Positions 11,423 through 22,500 of a stretch of 64,000 nucleotides of DNA are shown here, piece after piece; position 1 is the first letter of the stretch, and the number at the start of each line of letters is the position of its first letter. Position numbers and translations under genes: made by a program. The stretch is taken from assembly GCA_023614405.1 (NCBI GenBank), contig JAJUPC010000222.1, positions 1 through 64,000 on the forward strand, written 5' to 3'. Under the pieces are notes generated by a model. It saw nothing but the letters and a program-made list of their open reading frames with translations. It was not told the origin of the DNA and searched no databases. The stretch is from Avena insularis (lineage: Eukaryota > Streptophyta > Magnoliopsida > Poales > Poaceae).

Positions 11423-13155
11423 TCGTGGAGATATGCCCAAGAGGCAATAATAAAAGTGGTTATTATTATATCTTATGTTTATGATGAATGTTTACATCCC
11501 ATGCTATAATTGTATTATAAGGAAACACTAATACATGTGTGTTTTGTAAACATAAAAGAGTTCCTAGTGTTTCCTTGTGGAACTAGCTTGTTGATTAATT
11601 GATGATCATGGTTTCGATCATGGACATTGGATGTCATTAATAACAAGGTTATATCATTAGAGAATGATGTGATGGACACACCCATAGTGTTTAGTATAAG
11701 ATCAAGTCATTGTTCAGATGCTATAAGCTTTCAAATGCATAGTAACCTAATCCTTCGACCATGAGGTTATGTTAATCACCATCACCGGATGGGTACTTTG
11801 ATGACATCAAACACCGCCTCAGAACTAGGTGGGTTATAAAGGTGTCATTGGCATTCTCAGTAGTGTTGAAGCGCATGACCAAGATTGGGATTTGTCCATC
11901 CATATGACGGATAGATATGCTCGGGCCCCTGCGGAATGTCATCTAGTTAGTTTAAAAGCATGTGACTGGGTCACAAAGGATGGCATAACATGGAACGAGT
12001 AAAGAGTACTTATCAAGAACTTATAGTAGAACTAGGTATGGAGATACCGACGATCAAACCCTGAGCATAGAATATCGCGATGACAAAGGGAAATTGGTTT
12101 TATGTTAATGGTTCTATCGATCACGGTCATCGCTGAGTATGTGGGAGCCATTATGGATCTCCCCTGGGTATCCCTACTTGATGGTTATTGATCAGAGAGG
12201 TGTTCTTCATCATGTTCCGCAGATATTCACTAACCATAGGTGACAAGATACACTTAAGGTCTCAAGTTGTTTGGCAGTAGATATGGAATATGCGTTGAGA
12301 CTAAATGTTGTTCGAGTCTCGCATTGGATCCGGGACATCATTTAGAGGAGATCCCGGAATTGTCCTGGAGAATAAGATTCATATATTGGATCATTTTCTA
12401 AGTTAGGAAATGTCAATTCGGAGGTTTCAGATGGAGATTCTAGAAGGTTTCAAAATGTTCTCGAAGGTTCTAGAAGATTTCTTTGAGTTTGCTTTCTGAA
12501 AACCAAGAAAGGATCAAGGGAGTCTTTGTGGGGCAAGACACGGATTCGTGGGGAGGAGGATTCTCCCTCCCCAATCCGGGACGGGCCAATAGAGGGAGGG
12601 TGAGTCCTACTAGGGACTCCTCCCATGGCGCCCTCCTTTAAATAGAGGGAGGGGCGCCACCCTGAGCACTCTACCATAACAAACCCTAGCCGCCGCCTTC
12701 CTCCTTCTCCTTCGCCCGCTCATTCCCGGCTTAGGCGGCCCTCAAGCAGAATTTCCACTTCCACCACCACCACCACAATCACCACAGGTCATTGACTCGT
12801 GGAGAAGATCTATTACCTTCGCTGCTGCTGCTCGCTAGAACGGGAGAGGTTCTGGTCTCCGCTTCGAGGTTCCGCTTTCTCGACTCCGCCAAGACGCAGT
12901 GACCGATCATGCGCAGCCTGAATGCGGCACCGAAGGATCGTCTTACACGATCTTGAGATCGGCAAGTGATCGACGGTCACATCAACCCCAAGATCTAATC
13001 TTGTAACGCTTTTGGTTCTACGAGGGTTAAAAGACAGCATCTATCTCACATGTACACATGTCTAATAGGATTAGATCTTGGCTTTTATCTAGATTAGATC
13101 TGGGTTTGTTCGTTTGCTGGTAGAATTTTTGTTTTCCATGCTACTTAACCCATCA
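11423..13155 (+). repeat. 3' LTR of the copia element (~1733 bp)
   Basis: Direct repeat of 4345-6118 in the same orientation, starting at ..GTGGAGATATGCCC and ending CTTAACCCATCA. The first bases (canonical TGTT) are damaged, reading TCG. The end is clean and is followed by the target duplication. Differences from the 5' LTR are mainly short gaps. Confidence 0.92.
12627..12658. promoter_or_regulatory. LTR TATA box inside an imperfect palindrome (3' LTR)
   Basis: Second copy of the arrangement in the 5' LTR. TTTAAATA (about 12637-12644) lies between two GGCGCC hexamers (12627-12632 and 12653-12658) with CCTCC/GGGAGG arms. This copy is 6 bp more compact and more symmetric than the 5' one. In this position it could drive transcription outward into 13.2 kb and beyond. 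Confidence 0.55.
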
Positions 13156-13160
13156 AGAAA
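13156..13160. repeat. Target-site duplication AGAAA, right copy
   Basis: AGAAA follows the CATCA end of the 3' LTR and matches 4340-4344. Confidence 0.85.
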
Positions 13161-13340
13161 AAATTGGCACCTGTGAAGAGGCAGTAGTAAGGCAGGAGAT
13201 GAAGAAGCTGCAAGGATTTGAAGGAAAGAGGAAGAAAGTTGGTGAACCTGCTGCAGTAGAAAGAGGGCTAGCAAAGAAAGCGTACTCCTAATGATGTATT
13301 GAACTTCTGAACCTATATATGTAGTTTGGTTAAACTTTGG
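13156..13340 (+). pseudogene. Probable 3' tail of the interrupted MULE transposase gene
   Basis: Immediately right of the copia element a lysine/arginine-rich coding-like stretch (KKLQGFEGKRKKVGEPAAVE at about 13203-13262) runs to a stop. AT-rich sequence resembling a 3' untranslated region follows. The left half of the disrupted gene ends in similarly lysine-rich sequence at about 4180-4260, and plant MULE proteins usually end in a basic low-complexity tail after the zinc knuckle. Joining across the insertion is therefore likely, but no sequence motif proves it. Confidence 0.45.
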
Positions 13341-13767
13341 AGCTGTGCAAAGGGAACTTGTTTTCGGTGCAAAAACAATATGCCTCTGCACTGGAGTAAA
13401 ATGTATCGCGGGACTTTAGATTTGATACGCCGAGGCCACTAGTTGAATCCAAAATCGTGGATCGTGTCACTACTATCTCGAATAATCGCGACATGAAGCC
13501 GAAAGCCGCAAGCAAATCCTCTCCAAAATCGATAAGTGTTAGTGCACGTATACGATTTATTTATATAGCGCTTAATAAATCCCTTTATTGTTGGCATTAC
13601 ACTTATTATAAGTTTCTCGGCTGAAAACAATTTCTTAAGTCGGTCGCTAAGCACTCCACGTTTAAGCAAAGAACTTATTTCAAATATGCCGCCGGACAAT
13701 CTATACGGCAACATGGCAACAAAATCGCAAATCGCAATGCAGCGAATGCCCAGATAACGAGGAAATT
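13341..13767. other. AT-rich sequence right of the nested insertion, no gene
   Basis: Short minus-strand frames (13330-13515, 13439-13714) overlap here but have no recognisable content. This could be the 3' untranslated and terminal region of the MULE. I could not place a terminal inverted repeat or its 9-bp duplication. Confidence 0.3.
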
Positions 13768-14202
13768 GTGTCCACTATTCGCCTAATCTTGAGCCTGCCT
13801 CGTCTTCACCACCTCGGCCGCCTCGCCTCCCTCATTCTGGCTAAGCCCCCGGATCTCTCGCCCATCGCACTAATCTCCTCTTTCTTGTCCCACATACAGC
13901 ATCACGCAGTATCCCTAACAAAGCTCTTTGCGGAAAATACAATGTCGGCTTCTTCAATCCATTACAAATCTCATTGGTCACAGCTAGTCCCTCCCTTCCC
14001 GCGTAGTAGCATCAAGGAAACAAAAAAAGAATTACATTACTCTTTCCGGATCCGGGTTACCATTGTACCTTACAGAGGAACTTATCATTCTCGATGTCAA
14101 GTAGTTGCTATTAACAACTTTTCCTGCAGATTTTTGTTTGTCATTCATGAAATCCATCTCACATCTTCTCTCACCACACAAACACAAAGACACATCGGGT
14201 AG
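13768..14202 (+). CDS. Unrecognised ORF, 144 codons
   Basis: An open plus-strand frame from ATG 13768. The first half is rich in Leu, Ser, Pro and His (LSLPRLHHLGRLASL), and there is a short hydrophobic run near the C-terminus (NNFSCRFLFVIHEIHL). I recognise no domain. Length and context could be chance. Because the region carries many small deletions, the frame may be part of a longer broken gene or none at all. Confidence 0.2.
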   Translation: MSTIRLILSLPRLHHLGRLASLILAKPPDLSPIALISSFLSHIQHHAVSLTKLFAENTMSASSIHYKSHWSQLVPPFPRSSIKETKKELHYSFRIRVTIVPYRGTYHSRCQVVAINNFSCRFLFVIHEIHLTSSLTTQTQRHIG

Positions 14203-14752
14203 TAATCGTAGGGCGCCTCCGTACCTAATGGGGTACCCCTACCGATTTGCATTGAGCCGAATTTTATCTCCGCCTTCGAGACGAATCGGTGACGAGTCAT
14301 GAAAGCCGAGCGAGGGACAGGAGCGAAAGAAAGTGGGAGCCTTTGGATGTCGTGGTAGTGGTGAAGCCGCGATTTATCCCTACTTAATAACTTTGGGCAG
14401 AATCTCTACTGGTCCACATTCGGGCCGAGTAGGTGGGGACCTAGCGTGTGGACTTGTCAAAAGAAACTCGCTTTCAGGTCTGGTTCAAAAGCCTCTGTCG
14501 CTGCCAAGATTGGATCGGAAATTTTTTGGTACTCTCGCTTCGCGCATATATCACCGGGAGGTTCTTGCTTGAGGGAACCGCACATCGCTTCGCCTGGCCC
14601 ACAATCTTACTCCCTCCTAGGAACTTGTCATGGCTTGTAATCGCACCGCATCCATCCGCTTCCACCGCTTCCGCAGAGAGTTTTCGCCACAAGTGATCCA
14701 CTCCCAAGATCCTGTACCGTCCGCAAGAGTGATCAAATGACCATGGTTTCTT
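14203..14752. other. GC-rich low-repeat DNA, overlapping short ORFs only
   Basis: Several overlapping plus-strand frames (14333-14572, 14446-14640, 14448-14696) and one long minus frame (14617-15036) share this stretch. None has recognisable motifs. Overlap in several frames is typical of GC-rich DNA rather than of genes. Confidence 0.3.
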
Positions 14753-15075
14753 TTGAGAGTGAGCAACGATGCTACGTATGCGACAAGTAGCCGCTCGGCC
14801 CCTCCTACCAGTAGGAAGGATTCTGATGCGTGTCGAAGCTCGAGCAGGAGCCGCCGCCAGCGCGACGGCCGCCGGCTCACTTTCAACCCCGCTTCACTGC
14901 TTGGCTCATTGTTTCTATCCGGCGGGAGGGCGGCATTTACGAAGATGAAGCGTGCACGCCATTGTTGCCTCCTCATGGTTACGGGCAAGCCACGAGCGGA
15001 GTGGATGTCGCCGAATGGCATCGGCGGTGTCACCAATCGGTGGACTCCGACAACAAATGTGTGATGTGGGTTTAG
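14753..15075 (+). CDS. Unrecognised gene-like fragment with possible 3' end
   Basis: Two overlapping plus frames (14753-15064 and 14830-15075) are both open. The second ends EWHRRCHQSVDSDNKCVMWV and stops at 15073-15075. An AT-rich stretch follows, with AATAAA at 15165-15170, as in a plant 3' untranslated region with a poly(A) signal. The first part codes an Arg/Ser-rich segment. Switching frame once between the two would give a protein of about 100 residues. I do not recognise the family. The downstream signal makes a genuine terminal exon possible, not established. Confidence 0.3.
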
Positions 15076-15470
15076 ATGCTGTTTCAGGATGGCGTAATTT
15101 GCATATGCTTAACGCGAGTACAATTATTGTAATGTGTTCGGCTTTGTTTTATATTCAAATGTGCAATAAATTGTGAGTGCTTCCCACTTTAGAAATTGTG
15201 TCTCAAGCATTTGCATGTTGCATTCATCAACGATTACTTGTAAACAATCCAACAAAAATCATCGATTACAACCATCTGGACGGAGGAAGGTGATAGAAGA
15301 GAAGCTGGGACAAGGGTTTTAGGAAGGACACCGGCAGTGGGTTTCCTTAACATGTGACACCGACTACGCGGTAGCGGAGCAATACCAGATCGCTTTATTC
15401 GCTTCAGAGAAAGCCGGACTTTGCAACGGACAATGCTAGTCGATTGACCAATATAATAACTCGTCAAGTA

Positions 15471-15797
15471 TTAAGGAGTATCAAAACTACAATCGGGTAT
15501 ATTCGCGACACAACACGACAGTTTAAGCATCGCGGAGAGAAGCATCGCTAGTCTAACTGCAGAAGACAAGACAAGTACTACATTTGTCCGCCGGTCTTCT
15601 TGATACAAATGAAAATGATCCTGCTCGGTCCAAAGCACCGATAAGGTAATTGAGATGGCACGCATAGGATCGACCTTAGGTCCACATACTCCACCTCCCG
15701 CCGGCCAGCACAAGAATGCTATCCGACGACGGCGTTTCGCCCACATGCACATCGGTATACGGGCCAGCAGACGAGACCGACCGACGATACGACACAC
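15471..15797 (-). CDS. Unrecognised minus-strand ORF, 108 codons
   Basis: The frame runs from 15797 down to 15471. It starts Cys/Arg-rich and passes through PAGGGVCGPKVDP and LYQEDRRTNVVLVLSSAV to a hydrophobic end (MLLSAMLKLSCC). No family is recognised. Overlapping minus frames (15676-15900 and 15719-15946) lie just upstream in other registers, so this may be a frameshifted longer gene on the minus strand or chance. Confidence 0.2.
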   Translation of the reverse strand: MCRIVGRSRLLARIPMCMWAKRRRRIAFLCWPAGGGVCGPKVDPMRAISITLSVLWTEQDHFHLYQEDRRTNVVLVLSSAVRLAMLLSAMLKLSCCVANIPDCSFDTP

Positions 15798-16042
15798 GAC
15801 GGTGGGCCCGCTCGTTCCTGAACACCGGGCGGTGATGGTCGACGAAACAGTAGCCGCCCCCGAAAATTATTAGCGGGCGTGCCGAAGTCAGTGAACGCAC
15901 CTGCTTCTTGGAGAAGTTGGGCTTGCCTGCACGAGATCCTAATCACTGATCAAGTGCCCATCTTCAAGGTGGACGACGAGCTCTCCGGCCGGCCGTGTAG
16001 TTGCAGCCCGGCCCAGAGTGCGCACGCCGCGGGCACGCGAGC

Positions 16043-16486
16043 TCATGGAGCAGAGCTCGCGGTAGGAGTAACGGTGAAAGCATCCCGGTGGGAGCACACG
16101 AAGGGAACGCCGCCGCGTTGCATGCGAGGATCTCCAGATTTGGGCTCCACACATCCGCCACATCCAAGTTCGCCGAGAAATCGGAAAAAGATCAGCGCTA
16201 GATTGGCGAATAGCAGGAATATGTAGGATAAGTTCAAAAGCTTGTAAAATGATTGCTTACCACAAGATGGAAGTGAAGTGGGGAAAGTGGCTTTAGGGGA
16301 AGGAAGACGGGAGGAAGAGAAGGATATGGCCCACAACTCGTGAGTCATAACACATAACATGCCAGTTTGTCTAGAGCAAGCGTGGCCAATCATGCATAAC
16401 AGCCTACTCGAGGATCGCTTCTCGAAGACCATCCCAATCGCCCAAGCGCCCCAATCGAACGGTATGTAACAATCAAGCAATAACAA
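16043..16486 (-). CDS. Unrecognised minus-strand ORF with a hydrophobic segment, 147 codons
   Basis: Open from 16486 down to 16043, ending immediately beside the first satellite. A hydrophobic stretch (LNLSYIFLLFANLALIFF, about residues 88-105) could be a membrane segment. The rest is Ser/Arg-rich. GC-rich plus frames overlap it. No family is recognised. It is listed because it is the longest open frame in the non-repetitive DNA left of the array. Confidence 0.2.
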   Translation of the reverse strand: MLLLDCYIPFDWGAWAIGMVFEKRSSSRLLCMIGHACSRQTGMLCVMTHELWAISFSSSRLPSPKATFPTSLPSCGKQSFYKLLNLSYIFLLFANLALIFFRFLGELGCGGCVEPKSGDPRMQRGGVPFVCSHRDAFTVTPTASSAP

Positions 16487-16504
16487 CTGTGTTATGGTGT
16501 GCCT

Positions 16505-19500
16505 TCTAGAAGACTCGACCTAACGGTGGATCCATTGGGGGGCAGTGCTAGTGTTAGTATAAGAATAAACATGAAAGAACACACATGCAATGACTTAGTG
16601 GTCGATCCACATGTGTTTGTAAAAGAAATCACACATGCAATGTGACCTGGGTTGGATCCATGTTGTTTTTGTGGAAAGAAACACGATGCAATGAGTCTAG
16701 GTGGATCCATGGTATTTGTAAAAGAACGTATATACAATGGACTCTAGTGTCATTTCAGGTTTCCGTGACAAGAACAAACATGCAATGACTCTAGTGGTCG
16801 ATCCATGTGTGGTCTGTGGAAAGAACACACATGCAATGACCATGGTTGGATCCACATGTATTTGTGGAAATAACACACATGCAATGGACCATTAGTGGTC
16901 ATCCATGTATGGTTATGAAAAGAACACATATGCAATGACTCTAGTGGGCCGGGGTATGCGGATTTTAGTATAAGAACAAACATACAATGACTCTAAGTGG
17001 GTGGATCCGCTATGTGGTTTGTGTAAAGAACATACAATGACTTAGTGGTTTATCCAAGGTGGTTTGTAGTCAACAATATTCAATGACCGTATTGGGTCCA
17101 CAAGTTGTTTGTGAAAGAACACACATGCAATGACTTTGGTTGGATCCATATGTGGTTTGTGAAAGAAATACACATGTAATGACTATCAGGACCTGTTTGT
17201 GGTTTTAGTGGAAGAAATAACACATGAAATGGACTCCTTAGTGGTTGATCTATGTGTGGTTTGTGTGAAAGAACATACATGCAATGACTCTCGTTGATCT
17301 ACAAGTGTGGTTTGTGTGAAAAGAACACACATGCAAATGGACCATCTAGGGTGATCCATGTGTGGTTTGTAGGAAAGAGCACACATGCAATGACTCTAGT
17401 GCTGGCCTTGCTGCTTTTGTATAAGAACAAACATGCAATGGCTTAGTAGTTGGATCTGTGTGTGGTTTTGTGGAAAGAACATTAATACAATGAGACTTGC
17501 TGATCCATATGTGGTTTGTGGAAAGAATAACACATGCAATGACCATTGGTGGATCCATGTGTGGTTTGTGGAAAGAACACACATGCAACAGACTCTAGAA
17601 TGCCGGTTTGTGTTAGTATAAGAATGCAAAACATGCACGATTCTGAGTGGTTCAACAAAATCCATGTGTGGTTTGTGTGGAAAGAAACACATGCAATGAC
17701 TCTAGTCAAGTTGATCCATGTGGTTTGTGGAAAGAACACATGCAATGACCATCGATGGATCCATGTGGTGGTTTGTGCAAAAGAACACACACATGCAATG
17801 AGACTAGTGTCAGCTGTTTGTGGTTTCAGTATAAACAAACAAATACGCAACGACTCTGTGTGGTAGACATCCATGTGTGGTTTGTGTGAGAAAGAACACA
17901 CATGCAATGACCATCGCTGGATCCATATGTGTAGAAGTTTGTGTGGAAAAGAACACACATGCAATGACTTCTGTACTGGTTTGTGTTTTAGTGGCAACAC
18001 ACATGCAATGACTCTATGGCCCAGTGGATCCATGTGTGGTCTGTGGAAAAGAACACACATGCAATGACTCGTAGTGGTTGCTCAGAAGTTTTGTTTATAA
18101 GAAACAAAACATGCAATGACTCAGTGGTTGATCCATGTGGTTTGAGGAAAAGAACACACATGCAATGACTTAGTACTGATCTATATGTGGTCTTGTAGAA
18201 AGAACAGTTACATGCAATGACCGAGTCTAGTGTCGATCCATGAAGGTTTGTCGAAATGAAACACAACATGCAATGACTCTAGAGGGTTGATTCATGTTTC
18301 GCTTGTGGAAAGAACATTACATGCAATGACTTGCTGATCCATGTTGGTTTCAGAAAGAACACATGCAATGACTTCAGTGGTTGATCCATGTGGTTTGTGG
18401 AAAGAACACATGCAATGACATAAGATCCATGTGTGGTTTGTGAAAAAGAACACATGCAAATGACTCCTAGTGCCAGTTTTGGTTTCAGTATAAGAACACA
18501 CATGCAATGACTCTAGTGGTGGATCCATGTGGTTTGTGGAAATAACACACATGCAATGAGACTTAGTGGTTGATCCATGTACAGAACACATGCAATGATT
18601 CTCTAGTGGTAGGAAAGAACACACATGCACGACTGTATGGGTCCACATGTGGTTGTGGAAAGAACACATGCAATGACTCACTAGATCCATATGGTTTGTG
18701 GAAAGAACACACATGCAATGACTGGTGGATCCATGTGGTTTGTGGAAAAATACACATGCAATGACTCTAGTGCTGGTTTGTGGTTTTAGTAAGAACAAAA
18801 CATGCAATGACTTAGTATGTCCAACTGTGGTAAGGAAAGAACACACATGCAATGACTTGCTGATCCATGTGTTTGTAAGAACACATGCAATGACTACCTG
18901 TGGATCCATGTGTGGTTTGTGGAAAGAACACACATGCAATGAGACTACTGTTGATCCATGTGTGTTTGTGAAATAACACATGCAATGACTCTAGTGGTGG
19001 ATCCATGTTTGTGAAAGAAACACACATATGCAATGACTCTAGTGGTTTTAGTATAAGAACACACATGCAATGAATTTCAGCATGTGATCCATGTGTGGTT
19101 TGTGGAAGAACACACATGCAATGACTCTAGAGGTTGATCCATGTGGTTTCAGGAAATAAACACACATGCAATGACTCTAGTGGGATCCACATGTGGTTTG
19201 TGGAAACAACACACATGCAATGTACCCACTGGTTGATCCATAAGTTGTTTGTGAAAAAACACATGCAATGACCAGTGGGATCCATGGTTTGTAGCAACAC
19301 ACATGCAATGACTTAGTGCTGGTTCCATGTGGTTTTAGTATAAGAACACATGCAATGACTCTACTGGTTGGATCCATGTGGTTTGTGGAAAGAACACACA
19401 TGCAATGTTTTGGTTGATCCATGTGGTTTAGGGAGAACACACATACAATGACCACTGGTGGATCCATGTTGGTTTGTATAAGAACACACATGCAATGACT

Positions 19501-22500
19501 CAGTGCTGATTCCATGTTTAGTCTGTGGGAAATACACATGCAATGACTTAGTGGTTGATCCATGTGTGGTTTGTGAAAAGAACACACATGCAATGACTGG
19601 AAGTGTTATTTTTAGTATAACACACATGCAATGACTAGTGGTTGATCCATGTGTGGTTTGTAAAGAACATATATGCAATGACTTCAGGTTGATCCATGTG
19701 TGGTTTGAGGAAATAACACACATGCAATGACTTAGTAATGGATCCATGTGTTTATAGTTAACATGCAATGATTTGTAGGGTCTGACAAGTGGTTTGGGAA
19801 AGAATACATGCAATGATTTAGTAAGTTGATCCATGTGTGGTCAAGAACACACATGCAATGACTCGCGTTGATCCATGTGTGTTTTGTGGAAATAACACAC
19901 ATGCAATGACTCTAGTGGATCCATGTGTGGTCAGGAAAAGGTCACACATGCAATGACTTTAGTGCCTGTGTTTTGTGTATAAGAACATGCAATGACTTGT
20001 AGTTGATCCAGTGGTGGTGTGGAAAGAACACATGCAATGACTTCGATCCATGTGAAGCTTGAAAAAGAAAGGACATGCAATGACTAGTGGATCCATGTGT
20101 GGTTTTGAAAAGAACACACATGCAATGACTCTGGTTTAGGTTTAGTATAAGAACAAACATGCAATGACTCTAGTGGTTGATCCATGTGGTTTGTGGAAAG
20201 AACACACATGCAATGACAAGGTGGATTCCATATGGTTTTGTGTGGAAAGAATACACATGCAATGACGACATGATCCATGTGTTTGTGAAAAGAACACACA
20301 TGAAATGACTCTTAGTGTTGGTTTTAGTATACAACAAACATGCAATGACTTCTAGTGGTTGGATCCATGTGTTTGTAAAGAATAACACATGCAATGACAA
20401 GGTTGATCCATATGTGGTTTGTGGAAAAGAACACATGCAATGACTTCAGTGGTGATCCATGTGTGGTTTGTGGAAAAGAACACACATGCAATGACTCTAG
20501 TGCTGGTTTGTGGTTTAGTATAAGAACAAACATGCAATGACTCTAGTGGTCGATCCATGTGTGGTTTGTGAAAGAACACATGCAAACCACCATCCATGTT
20601 GTTGTTTGTGAAAGAACACATGCAATGAGTCTATGGATCCATGTGGTTTGTGGAAAACACATGCAATGACTCTAGTGTTGATCCATATGTGGTTTGTGGA
20701 AAGAACACACATGCAATGACCACTGGTGGATCCATGTGGTTTGTGAAAGAACACATGCAATGACAAGTGGATCCATGTGTTTTGTGAAAAGAACACACAT
20801 GCAATGACTATGGTGATCCATGTGGGCTTGGTGAAAAGAACACATGCAATGACTTAGTGTTGTTTTGTGGTTTAGTATAAGAACACATGCAAATGACCTA
20901 GTGGTTGATCCATGTGTGGTTTGTGGTAACACACACATGCAATGACTTAGTTGATCCATGTGTTTAGAAATAACACACATGCAATGACTCTATTGGGATC
21001 CATGTGGTTTGTGGAAAGAACACACATGCAATGACTCTGTTGGTCCATGGTGTTTGTAGAACACATGCAACTCTAGGATCCATGTGTGTAGCCAGAAAAG
21101 CATGCACTCAGGTGCTGGTTTGTGGTTTAGTATAAGAACAAATATGCAATGACCGTAGTATGATCCATGTATTAGAAAAACACACATGCAATGACTGTTG
21201 ATCCATATGTGGTTTAGGAAAGAACACACACATGCAATGACCTAGTGTGGATCCATGTGTGTGTCAGGAAAGAACACACATGCAATGAATTACTGCTGAT
21301 CCATGTGTGGTGGAAAGAACACACATGCAATGACTTAGTGGTATCCATGTGTTTGTGAAAAGAATACACATGCAATGACTCTAGTGTTGGTTTTGTAAGA
21401 AGAACACATGCAATGATTCCAAAGGTGGGATCCATGTGGTTTGTGGAAATAACACACACATGCAATGACTTAGTGGTTGATCCATGTGTAACACACATGC
21501 AATGACTCTAGTGGGTTGGTTTGTGGAAACAACACATGCAATGACCATCAAGTTGGATCTGCAGAAAGAACACATGCAATGACTCTAGTGGATCCATGTG
21601 GTTTGTGGAAAAGAACACACATGCAATGACCTCGTGGATCCATGTGTGGTTTTAGGAAAGAACAACACACATGCAATGACTCTAGTGGTTGATCCATGTG
21701 TTTTGTGGAAAGAACACACATGCAATGACTCTAGTGGTTGATCCATATGTGGTTTGTGGGAAAGAACACACATGCAATGACCACTAGGATCCATGTGTGG
21801 TTTTAGTATAAGAACACACATGCAATGACTCTAGTGGTTGATCCATGTGTGTTTGTGGCAATAACACACATGCAATGACTCTAGTGGGTTATAAGTGTGT
21901 GGTTTGTGAAAAGAACACACATGCAATGACTCTAGTGTTGGTTTTAGTATAAGAACGCACATGCAATGAATCTAGTGTTGATCCATATGTGGTTTGTGGA
22001 AAGAACACACATGCAATGACTCTAGTGGTTAATCCATATGTGGTTTGTGGAAAGAACACACATGCAATGACCACTGGTGGATCCATGTGTGGTTTGTGAA
22101 AGAACACACATGCAATGACTCTAGTGCTGGTCCACATGGTTTAGTATAAGAACACACATGCAATGACTTAGTGGGTTGATCCATGTGGTTTGTGAAAAGA
22201 ACACACATGCAAATGACTCTGGTTGATCCATATGTGGTTTGTGAAAGAACACACATGCAATGACCTCTAGTGGATCCATTTGTGGTTTGTGGAAAGAACA
22301 CACATGCAATGACTCTAATGCTGGTTTGTGGTTTTAGTATAAGACCAAACATGCAATGACTCAGTGGTTGATCCATGTGTGGTTTGTGGAAAGAACACAC
22401 ATGCAATGACTCTGTTGATCCATATGTGGTTTGTGGAAAGAACACACATGCAATGACCACTGGATCCATGTGTGGTTTGTGGAAAAGAACACACATGCAA

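Larger units (their letters stand above)
4345..13155 (+). mobile_element. Complete Ty1-copia LTR retrotransposon, Angela/BARE-1/WIS-like
   Basis: An 8.8-kb element bounded by two LTRs and a 5-bp target duplication. The LTR opening (TGTTGGAGATATACCCAAGA) and the Met-tRNA primer site TGGTATC are characteristic of the Angela/BARE-1/WIS clade of grass copia elements. So is the gag-protease-integrase-RT-RNase H order. Integrase before reverse transcriptase excludes the gypsy superfamily. All coding parts are present but interrupted by frameshifts, so as written it is non-autonomous. The two LTRs differ by many one-to-few-base gaps and fewer substitutions. That fits either a fairly young insertion with a poor consensus or real decay. 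It sits inside a MULE, so it is the later of the two insertions. Confidence 0.92.

Noticed and set aside
4345..13155. Reading the retroelement as gypsy-type
   Set aside because: Integrase precedes reverse transcriptase, and the YVDD block and RNase H order are those of Ty1-copia.
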